Positions 1 to 6,559 of a DNA stretch of 21,334 nucleotides are shown here, in pieces (positions within the stretch are counted from its first letter, which is position 1; each line of letters begins with the position of its first letter). This stretch comes from CAYFKJ01 sp964401845 (lineage in GTDB: Bacteria > Pseudomonadota > Alphaproteobacteria > UBA2966): positions 1-21,334 of the forward strand of contig CAYOAD010000049.1 of the NCBI GenBank assembly GCA_964401845.1, written 5' to 3'. A model generated the notes under the pieces. That model worked only from the letters and a program-made list of their open reading frames with translations. It did no database searches and was not told the DNA's origin. Both the position numbers and the translations under genes were made by a program.

Positions 1-408
1 GCCGAGGCGCGCGGTATCAGCATCGAAGCAACCGTGCCGGAGCCCGCGCCGGTGGCCTACGCCGATCCCGTGCGGGCCAAGCAGGTGCTGCTGAACCTGC
101 TCAGCAACGCCGTCAAGTACAACCGGAAAAACGGCCGCATTCGCGTTGCGGTCATGAATGCCGAGGATTTCGTGCGCTTCGAAATTGCCGATACCGGCGC
201 GGGCATTCCCGCCGAGCGCCACGACGAACTGTTCGAACCCTTCAACCGCCTCGATGCGGCAACGTCGGAGGTCAAGGGCTCGGGCATCGGCCTTTCCATC
301 GCCCGCACCATCGTCGAAGCCATGGGCGGCCGTCTGGGCGTCGACAGCACCGTTGGTGAGGGCAGCACATTCTGGTTCGAACTGCCGTCAGCGCAGCAAC
401 AGGCCTAG
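1..408 (+). CDS. Sensor histidine kinase, C-terminal ATPase domain (5' end outside window)
   Basis: This is the last 135 codons of a histidine kinase; the frame is open from base 1, so the start and dimerisation domain lie upstream of the window. The visible part is an almost complete HATPase_c domain. It shows an N box (LLNLLSNAVKYN, with the Mg-binding Asn), the G1 box DTGAGIP and the G2 box GSGIGLSIARTIVEAMGG, ending in the usual GEGSTFWFELP strand. No receiver or HPt domain follows, so this is an ordinary rather than a hybrid kinase at its C-terminus. It would bind ATP and phosphorylate a histidine located outside the window. Its stop shares the tetranucleotide CTAG (405-408) with the stop of a convergent gene remnant. 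The sensed signal cannot be inferred. Confidence 0.9.
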   Translation, partial: AEARGISIEATVPEPAPVAYADPVRAKQVLLNLLSNAVKYNRKNGRIRVAVMNAEDFVRFEIADTGAGIPAERHDELFEPFNRLDAATSEVKGSGIGLSIARTIVEAMGGRLGVDSTVGEGSTFWFELPSAQQQA

Positions 409-512
409 ATTTTCGCCAGCCAGTCCGCCGTTTCGGCCCACAGGGTGTCGCGCAGACTGTCCTTGAAGAAGCAGAAGTGGCCGATCGCCGGGCGGCCGCC
501 CAAAGACGGGCA
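405..512 (-). pseudogene. Orphan 3' end of an alpha/beta-hydrolase gene (remnant)
   Basis: On the minus strand a frame ending in TAG at 407-405 reads ...GRPAIGHFCFFKDSLRD followed by TLWAETADWLAKI and stop. I recognise the IGHF-x-FF-x(4)-RDTLW pattern as the C-terminus typical of a family of predicted alpha/beta hydrolases (COG4757-like), in which the His of GHF is near the catalytic-triad His. Going upstream, the frame meets a TGA at 515-513, and the next gene's stop is at 536-538. Only about 35 codons remain, with no start and none of the nucleophile-elbow half. I infer that the rest was removed by a deletion or by insertion of the kinase block now beside it. The family assignment rests on memory of the motif, so it is moderately secure. 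Confidence 0.6.
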
Positions 513-535
513 TCATAGTAAACTCAACTCATTGA

Positions 536-3500
536 CTACAGCGTGTTGATGTAATCGACCACCTTTTTCAGCACATCGGGAATTTTTGGCGCCAATACAA
601 CGATTTCGTCTGCATTACCCTCCTTACCCGCCTTTTCCAGTTCAAAGCACAGGTCGCCCAACTCATAGGCGCCGACGGACCTGGACGACGACTTCAGTTT
701 ATGGGCGGCGGCGCCGACGGCGGCGGCGTCACCGGCGTCAGCCGCATCGGTGATTTCCTGCACGTTGGCCGTGGCGGGCTCGATGAAGTCCCCCAGAATT
801 TCCCGGAAGGTTTCCTCGTCGTCCCCAAAGACGCTTTTCAACGCCTGCGCATCGATCGGGACTGAGGAAGACGAAACTTCAGCAACGTCCTCGGTGGCGA
901 TTTCTTCCGGAAGATCCGAAAACGCTTCGTCAGCCAGTTCTTCTTCTTCCGCCGCGAGCGTCGCCTTTATGCTGCCTCCCAACCACTTGGCGAGGGCGCG
1001 TTTCAGCTTGGTCATTTCCAGCGGCTTGGAGAGATAGTCGTCCATGCCCGCGGCCAGACATCTCTCGGCTTCGCCTTGAAGCGCATTGGCGGTAATGGCG
1101 ATGATCGGAATCCGCTGACCGCCGTCGGCCTCTGCCGCGCGGATGGCCTGGGTCATTTCGTAACCATCCATTTCCGGCATGTGGCAATCCGTCAGGATCA
1201 GGCCGTATCTGCCTGTTTCCCAGGCCGCAAGACCCTGCTCGCCGTCGTCGGCAATTTCGGCCGTATAGCCAAGCAGTTTGAGTTGCCGGCTGATGACATC
1301 CTGATTTGTGAGATTGTCCTCGGCGATGAGAATGAGTTCGCCCCGGGCTTCCGCCTCGGCCACGGTCGGCGCCTCCCGCACGGCCTCGATCGTGCCGGGA
1401 TCACGTTCGTCGACCTCGGGGCTGGCGCGGCCGGCCGCCATTGCCACACCACGGAGAAACGAAGACCGCCGCAACGGATCGTCTTCGATAACCACCATGT
1501 CAGGGGGTATCATTCCCCGTTTGCGGCTGCGGTCGCGGGTTAGGATGACGAATCTGACATCTCCTCCGGGCCGCACCACGCGCACTGCATCCATGACTTT
1601 GCCGACCTCATCGGCCGGCCAGACGGAAGCAAAGACGACAATTTCGGCCGCCCCACCGGACCCGGCTTCGCCGCTCAGCGTTTCCGCCAATCCATCCAGT
1701 TCCTCCCGCCGAACGAATTCCGCACCCCGAGAGGCGAGGTAGGCTTCGATGAAATCCCCTCCTTTGCCCTCCTTGGCGACAACCACGACCTTGAGACCTT
1801 CCAAACCCGGTTCGTCAGCCTCGACGGGATCACCGTCCGCAATTCCCAAAGGCAACGTCACCGAGAAAGTCGATCCAACGCCTTGCCGGCTGGAGACTTC
1901 AATCGTCCCGCCCATGATGTCGGTGAGGTTCTTGCAGATCGACAGACCCAGGCCGGTTCCTCCAAACCGCCTGGTCGTCGAACTTTCAGCCTGCGTGAAC
2001 GGTTGGAATAGCTGCGCCACCGCCTCCTCCGACATGCCGATGCCGGAATCGCGAACATCGAAACGGACAGCCAGTTTTCCGTTGTCGGTTTTTTCCACGC
2101 AGTGCGCCCGGATCAAGACCTCGCCCGGCTGACCTTCCACGCCGCTGGTGAACTTGACGGCATTACCTGTGAGGTTGAAGAGAATCTGCCGCAGCCGGAC
2201 CTGGTCGGCCATCAGGCGTGCCGGAATCGCGGGATCGACGAAGATGCGCAGCCGCAGGTTTTTGTCCGCAATGTTGGGCAAAATGGTTTCGGCCACACCC
2301 TCGACGATATCCCGGAGGGATATGGGAATGATTTCCAGGTCCAGCTTGCCCGCCTCGATTTTGGAAAAATCCAGAATATCGTTGATGATCTGCAGCAGGG
2401 AAAACGCCGAATCGCGGATCGTGCCCAACATCTTGCGTTGATCGGGCTGGAGTTCGCCTTCCCACAGGAGGTCGATCATGCCAACGACGCCGTTCATCGG
2501 CGTTCGGATTTCGTGGCTCATGGCGGCCAGGAAGGAAGACTTGGCGCGGGTTGCAGATTCAGCCGTTTCCTTAGCGATCAGTAGTTCGTTTTGAGCTTTC
2601 TTGCGCTCGGTAATATCGTTGAATACGACGACAACGCTGCCGTCGCTGTTGCGTCGACGGAACGTTTCGATAACCCGATCCCCGACACGGTCCTCAACGG
2701 CCTCGGTCGGCTGGATTTCCTCCTGGTAGAGTTTCACCCGCGCGGCTATTTGTTTCTCCGGATCGCCGGGACCGTAATCGCCGCGCTCCGCCCGAACTCG
2801 GATGGTGTCGACCAGCGAATCGCCGACTTTCGGCATGCCGGGCGGTAGATCGTAAAATTTCGCGTACTGAGCACTGAACACCTGAAACTTAAGGTCACGG
2901 TCGATCATGAACAAACCGCCCGTCATACTGGTGAGCGCCGTGGAAAGCTGTTGTTCCTTGGCGGCGGTTTCACTGTGCGCCGCAAGCAACTCTTCCTCGG
3001 CCTCCTTTCGCGTCGTTACATCGGAAGCCACAACAATAACGCCGCCCTGATCCGTCGGCGACTGGCGGATTTCGAGGTAGCGGCCATCCGGAAGCTGGAC
3101 TTCAAAATTTCGTTCCTCGTCCGACGAGATCTCCGCAACGCGTTTCTCGATGTGTTCCTCAACCGTGCCGGCGCCATAATTACCTTGTTCGGCATGGAGG
3201 CGCACGACGTCCACGAACGGCGTGCCGATTTCAATGGCGCCTTCCGGTATGCCGAACAGTTCAAGGTAGCGCCGATTGAACATCAGGAAATTTTGGTCGC
3301 CGTCGATCACGAACATGGCGTCGCGCATGTTGTCCAGGGCGACGGTGAGTTGCTGGGAGGCCGCCGTCAGTTTCTGGGCGCGGAATTCCGCCAAGTATTC
3401 GAGCTGATCCTGATAGGTTTTCAGTTCTTTCTCGGCGACGGCACGCTTGTCCTGCATCTCATTGTAGGCCTGAACGACCTGGCCGAGTTCATCCGAGCTT

Positions 3501-4108
3501 TCCCACTCCACGCGCTCGAACACGTCGTCGTCCTTGGTCCGTTCGATGGCGTTGCGCAACCGCTCCAAGGGACGGCCGATAACCACCCGCGTGGCAAAAA
3601 GCGTAACGCCGAACAATGTCGTTCCCATCACCAGAAGGATCACCGCGTCCAGCATCAGCCGGCCTCGCAGGTCGCGCCAGATCATGCGGCTGTGGGCGGT
3701 GACGACAATTTGTCCGACTTCCTCGGATAGATTATCCGCCCGATAGGTCAGTTTGTCGGTAATGCGCATGTCCGGCGATTCGGGCACGGCCTCGATTTCG
3801 CCGATGCTGCCGAGCAGGTCTTTTGCCCCGTCATAAATCGCCACGCTGCTGATCTGCGGCAATTCCTTCATGTCGGCAAGCAGGGCAGCAATCTGATTGT
3901 CATCATACTCCCAGACCGCCAAGGCGAAGGCCGACCCCTGCACGGCAACCATTTCATCCACCGTTTTCAGCAGTTCCGCCCGCTGCGAAGAGTAGTAACG
4001 AACTTCGAGAACCGCAAACAGGATCAACAGACTCAACGATACCAGCGGCAGGTAGAGCCGCAGCAACTTGGCGGTCAGGGATTTCGGGCTAATGGCTTTT
4101 ACCGCCAT
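536..4108 (-). CDS. Membrane-bound hybrid sensor histidine kinase with two PAS domains, two receiver-like domains and HPt
   Basis: This 1190-residue protein carries out a multistep phosphorelay. In order it has: TM helix 1 (about 14-36); a periplasmic segment (about 40-145) with the motif VWEYDDNQI...LPQISSVAI; TM helix 2 (about 150-175); HAMP (about 176-225); a short coiled coil; two PAS domains (about 255-370 and 388-500); HisKA with phospho-acceptor His532 (SHEIRTPMNG); HATPase with Asn649, Asp687 (DSGIGM) and GGTGLGLS; a receiver-like domain without acidic residues (about 771-895); a true receiver with Asp931, phospho-acceptor Asp974 and Lys1028; and a C-terminal HPt with His1136 (AAAHKLKSSS). 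The ATG is preceded by GGGAG at 9 nt. No response regulator with an output domain is nearby, so the partner must be encoded elsewhere. The sensed ligand is unknown; the neighbouring periplasmic binding protein is a possible input. Confidence 0.95.
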   Translation of the reverse strand: MAVKAISPKSLTAKLLRLYLPLVSLSLLILFAVLEVRYYSSQRAELLKTVDEMVAVQGSAFALAVWEYDDNQIAALLADMKELPQISSVAIYDGAKDLLGSIGEIEAVPESPDMRITDKLTYRADNLSEEVGQIVVTAHSRMIWRDLRGRLMLDAVILLVMGTTLFGVTLFATRVVIGRPLERLRNAIERTKDDDVFERVEWESSDELGQVVQAYNEMQDKRAVAEKELKTYQDQLEYLAEFRAQKLTAASQQLTVALDNMRDAMFVIDGDQNFLMFNRRYLELFGIPEGAIEIGTPFVDVVRLHAEQGNYGAGTVEEHIEKRVAEISSDEERNFEVQLPDGRYLEIRQSPTDQGGVIVVASDVTTRKEAEEELLAAHSETAAKEQQLSTALTSMTGGLFMIDRDLKFQVFSAQYAKFYDLPPGMPKVGDSLVDTIRVRAERGDYGPGDPEKQIAARVKLYQEEIQPTEAVEDRVGDRVIETFRRRNSDGSVVVVFNDITERKKAQNELLIAKETAESATRAKSSFLAAMSHEIRTPMNGVVGMIDLLWEGELQPDQRKMLGTIRDSAFSLLQIINDILDFSKIEAGKLDLEIIPISLRDIVEGVAETILPNIADKNLRLRIFVDPAIPARLMADQVRLRQILFNLTGNAVKFTSGVEGQPGEVLIRAHCVEKTDNGKLAVRFDVRDSGIGMSEEAVAQLFQPFTQAESSTTRRFGGTGLGLSICKNLTDIMGGTIEVSSRQGVGSTFSVTLPLGIADGDPVEADEPGLEGLKVVVVAKEGKGGDFIEAYLASRGAEFVRREELDGLAETLSGEAGSGGAAEIVVFASVWPADEVGKVMDAVRVVRPGGDVRFVILTRDRSRKRGMIPPDMVVIEDDPLRRSSFLRGVAMAAGRASPEVDERDPGTIEAVREAPTVAEAEARGELILIAEDNLTNQDVISRQLKLLGYTAEIADDGEQGLAAWETGRYGLILTDCHMPEMDGYEMTQAIRAAEADGGQRIPIIAITANALQGEAERCLAAGMDDYLSKPLEMTKLKRALAKWLGGSIKATLAAEEEELADEAFSDLPEEIATEDVAEVSSSSVPIDAQALKSVFGDDEETFREILGDFIEPATANVQEITDAADAGDAAAVGAAAHKLKSSSRSVGAYELGDLCFELEKAGKEGNADEIVVLAPKIPDVLKKVVDYINTL

Positions 4109-4413
4109 CTGTCATGGCTCCCGAAAAATGAATGCGAGGTCTGCCCTGCAAGCGTACAGAGACTCCACGCAGCACGCCATCCGCGAGGAAATACCGCTCC
4201 AGCTGATTCTTGAACGATAATCATGCCCCTCCAAAGAAGATCGATCAGTTCGTCGGCCCTATTCAACGCAGCGTATTGTGCCGTTTGGCCTTTAAGAGCG
4301 CAATGGACCGCTTCCTTCCCAAAATCGGCTAATAATCCGCCGACGAAAGGCTATATGTATCGAAACGCGTTCCGAACAAACGGAACGACGCAAAATGATT
4401 GGGGCGCATTTCT
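4109..4413. promoter_or_regulatory. Divergent intergenic region between the hybrid kinase and solute-binding protein genes
   Basis: These 305 bases separate two divergently oriented genes and should hold both promoters. I could not identify a convincing -35/-10 pair on either strand. A small frame at 4223-4417 (plus) has no ribosome-binding site and no recognisable product, and I treat it as chance. The one clear structure is the inverted repeat at 4368-4387, described separately. Confidence 0.4.
4368..4387. promoter_or_regulatory. Inverted repeat upstream of the solute-binding protein gene
   Basis: CGTTCCG (4368-4374) and CGGAACG (4381-4387) form a perfect 7-bp inverted repeat around a 6-base spacer, ending 26 bases before the ATG at 4414. 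It could be a transcription-factor operator or a hairpin in the 5' untranslated RNA. No U-run follows, so it is not an intrinsic terminator. The repeat is seen directly; a regulatory role is inferred. Confidence 0.4.
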
Positions 4414-5193
4414 ATGAAATTTTTCGATACCGGCCTGCGGCCATGGTATTTGCTTCTTGCATCGGTATTGGCCTATGCGACGCCGGTGGGCGTCCGAGCC
4501 CAGGAAATTTCGATTTCCTACAACTCCGACTGGCCACCCTACTCTCACGGTTTGAGAGGAGAGGTGGCGGGCATTTTGCCGCGTCTTCTCGATGAATTGA
4601 TCGGCATGCGTCTGGGTTATGCTGTCCGGCACAACGGGGCGCCATGGAAACGGGCGCAGCGCCTTGTCGAGCAGGGCAAACTTGATGCCTTCGTCACCGT
4701 ACCGACAACCGCCCGGCTGAAATATGCCAAACGGTCGGCATCCATCGTCTACAGCATGGAGATGTTGGCATCGGTGAAACGCTTTGGCGAAGCGCACAAA
4801 AAACTCGGCGCCAAACCGACCATCGATACCGTTCGCACCATGCGCGTTTGCGATCTACTGGGTAACGGCTGGGCCGAGCAGTTTTACGCCAAGCACAAGG
4901 TTGAGTACTTCAAAGCGTCCAACGCCGCGGATTGCTTGCGCCTGATCTCGCGCGGCCGCGCCGACGTCATTATCCAACCGGCCGCGGTGGCCGTTGCGGA
5001 AATCATGGCAGCCGGCCTCAAGGACAAAATCGCCACTCTGCCAACCGCCTACGGCGCATTGAAGTTTGCCCTGCTGGTGTCAGCCAAGTACGAAGGCGCA
5101 GATGAATTGCTCGCCCGTTTCGATGAGTTGGTCGAGCGCATGCGAAGCGACGGCAGCTACGGCCGTTTGATCGCAAATCTCAGGGGATTGTAG
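4414..5193 (+). CDS. Periplasmic solute-binding protein, family 3 type
   Basis: A 259-residue secreted protein. I chose the ATG at 4414, with GGGG at 4400-4403 upstream, over an in-frame TTG at 4399. From the ATG the N-terminus is a good signal peptide: a short basic start, the hydrophobic run WYLLLASVLAYATPV, then cleavage probably after VRAQ. The mature part has family-3 binding-protein features: a DWPPYS motif at the start, GILPRLLDEL, then PWKRAQRLVEQGKLDAFVTVP. This fold binds amino acids and other small polar ligands. No permease or ATPase gene is near, so it may be a stand-alone ligand sensor or signalling co-receptor rather than a transport component. It is divergent from the large hybrid kinase. 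Its stop lies 6 bases from the convergent dehydrogenase's stop, with no terminator visible. The ligand is unknown. Confidence 0.85.
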   Translation: MKFFDTGLRPWYLLLASVLAYATPVGVRAQEISISYNSDWPPYSHGLRGEVAGILPRLLDELIGMRLGYAVRHNGAPWKRAQRLVEQGKLDAFVTVPTTARLKYAKRSASIVYSMEMLASVKRFGEAHKKLGAKPTIDTVRTMRVCDLLGNGWAEQFYAKHKVEYFKASNAADCLRLISRGRADVIIQPAAVAVAEIMAAGLKDKIATLPTAYGALKFALLVSAKYEGADELLARFDELVERMRSDGSYGRLIANLRGL

Positions 5194-5199
5194 CCGCCC

Positions 5200-6327
5200 T
5201 CACCCCATCGCCTCCGCGAACAAAACGGCGTAGTCCCCAGCGGCGGTGGGGCGCGGGTTTGTCGCCGAACTGTGGTCCGCGATGGCGCCCTCGATCATGG
5301 CCGGCACGACACTCTCCTCAACCCCCATGGCGCGAAGGTTGGCGGGCAATCCGAGCCGCTGGTTCAGGTTTTCGATTTCCGTTGCAAGATCGCTTCCCTC
5401 CGGAAGGCCGAAAGACGATGCAAGCCGGTCGTATTTGTCGTCGACATGATCAATGTTGAAACGAAGAACGGCGGGCAGGATGACGGCGTTCAGGGTGCCG
5501 TGGTGAAGCACGGGTGATTTAAGGCCGCCGAGCGGATGCGACATGGCGTGGACGGCGCCGAGGCCCTTTTGAAAGGTCAATCCGCCATGCAACGACGCCA
5601 CCATCATTTGGCGCCGCGCCTCGAGATCACCGCCGTTTTGCGTCGCCCGCTCAATCCATTTCCAGGCCCGCCCTGCGCCGTCAAGGGCGATGGCATCGGC
5701 CGGCGGGTTATCCCTCGGAGAAATATATGTTTCGATGCAGTGCGTTAGGGCGTCCATACCGGTCGCCGCCGTCAACAAGGGCGGCAATCCGACGGTCAGT
5801 TCGGGATCACAAATGGCGACATCTGGTATCATCGGCGGAGCGATGAACCCGAGCTTGCGCCCGTCATCCAGGGTGATTAGCGCGCCCCTGCCGACCTCGC
5901 TGCCTGTCCCCGCCGTCGTGGGCACGGCGATCAGGGGCGCTATCGTTGGTTTGATCTTTTCAAGTCCGCCGAGGATCAAGGCGTATTGCTCCAGAGGACC
6001 TTCGTGGCTCGCCAGCAGGCCGACCGCCTTCGCCAGATCGATCGAGGAGCCTCCGCCCAGCGCGATCAGGCCGTCACAGCGGTTTTCGCGGTAAACGCCT
6101 AGGGCCGCATGCACCGCCGCTTCGGTCGGATTGGCCGGTGTTTGGTCGAAAACCACCGCCTCACCGGCAATATGGCTCAAGACCTCGGTTAATATTCCCG
6201 CGGCGCGAATCCCTTGATCCGTCAAGACAAGGGCGCGCGCCATTCCGAGAAGGGCCATTTCATGAGATAATTCTTCGATTGCACCCAAAGAAAGGTGTAT
6301 TTTCGTCAGGTAGTTAATCAACGCCAT
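5200..6327 (-). CDS. Iron-containing alcohol dehydrogenase (group III)
   Basis: A 375-residue NAD(P)-dependent, Fe(II)-dependent dehydrogenase that interconverts an alcohol and an aldehyde or ketone. The nucleotide-binding motif GGGSSIDLAK is at about 91-100, followed by PTTAGTGSEVGRGA. The four expected metal ligands can be aligned with lactaldehyde reductase FucO: Asp192 and His196 (MDALTH), His260 (AVHAMSH) and His276 (HHG). The C-terminus has the family's TNPRP signature. I chose the ATG at 6327 because it gives the usual length of about 380; an in-frame TTG at 6375 would add 16 residues and neither start has a strong Shine-Dalgarno. The substrate cannot be read from the sequence. Members include 1,3-propanediol, lactaldehyde and maleylacetate enzymes. 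It is divergent from the second hybrid kinase, which might regulate it, but this is only positional. Confidence 0.9.
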   Translation of the reverse strand: MALINYLTKIHLSLGAIEELSHEMALLGMARALVLTDQGIRAAGILTEVLSHIAGEAVVFDQTPANPTEAAVHAALGVYRENRCDGLIALGGGSSIDLAKAVGLLASHEGPLEQYALILGGLEKIKPTIAPLIAVPTTAGTGSEVGRGALITLDDGRKLGFIAPPMIPDVAICDPELTVGLPPLLTAATGMDALTHCIETYISPRDNPPADAIALDGAGRAWKWIERATQNGGDLEARRQMMVASLHGGLTFQKGLGAVHAMSHPLGGLKSPVLHHGTLNAVILPAVLRFNIDHVDDKYDRLASSFGLPEGSDLATEIENLNQRLGLPANLRAMGVEESVVPAMIEGAIADHSSATNPRPTAAGDYAVLFAEAMG

Positions 6328-6482
6328 ATTGTAAGTCCATGGTTGAACTGGTTTCCGCGGTGTGATGCCGCTCAAAGTAAGAAGGAATAAGCACTATACT
6401 GTAGTCATCGGTAGTTTGCCGTGGCAGCGGGGGCGGCCATTGATCCGAGGGGACACGTAAGCACTCGGGCGCTAAATCTGGC

Positions 6483-6507
6483 CGGGCTTTTATCCGGACC
6501 AAGCCCG
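6483..6507 (+). promoter_or_regulatory. Upstream stem-loop in the leader of the second hybrid kinase gene
   Basis: CGGGCTT (6483-6489) pairs perfectly with AAGCCCG (6501-6507) across an 11-base loop. It lies about 50 bases before the kinase ATG and 17 bases before a second, stronger stem-loop. No T-run follows, so termination is unlikely. It may be part of a structured 5' leader or two half-sites for a DNA-binding protein. The function is not known. Confidence 0.4.
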
Positions 6508-6524
6508 AATGTGTTCGCAGAGCA

Positions 6525-6553
6525 CGTCCCGACGTTATGGAAAGTTCGGGACG
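6525..6553 (+). promoter_or_regulatory. Stem-loop overlapping the ribosome-binding site of the second hybrid kinase
   Basis: CGTCCCGA (6525-6532) pairs perfectly with TCGGGACG (6546-6553) across a 13-base loop. It ends only 6 bases before the ATG at 6560. The best Shine-Dalgarno-like bases, GGGAC at 6548-6552, are inside the 3' arm, so in RNA the stem would hide the ribosome-binding site. This suggests translational control of the kinase, or a DNA operator at the same place. The pairing is seen directly; the regulatory role is inferred. Confidence 0.5.
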
Positions 6554-6559
6554 CGCAAC

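Noticed and set aside
2951..3730. 259-codon open frame on the plus strand inside the large hybrid kinase
   Set aside because: It lies opposite well-supported kinase domains (HAMP and PAS), has no recognisable motifs and reflects GC-rich codon bias on the other strand.
4223..4417. 64-codon plus-strand frame before the solute-binding protein
   Set aside because: No Shine-Dalgarno, odd composition, and it overlaps the start of the real gene out of frame.
4351..4797. 148-codon minus-strand frame opposite the signal peptide of the binding protein
   Set aside because: The plus strand has a good signal peptide and family-3 motifs; the minus product is a shadow.
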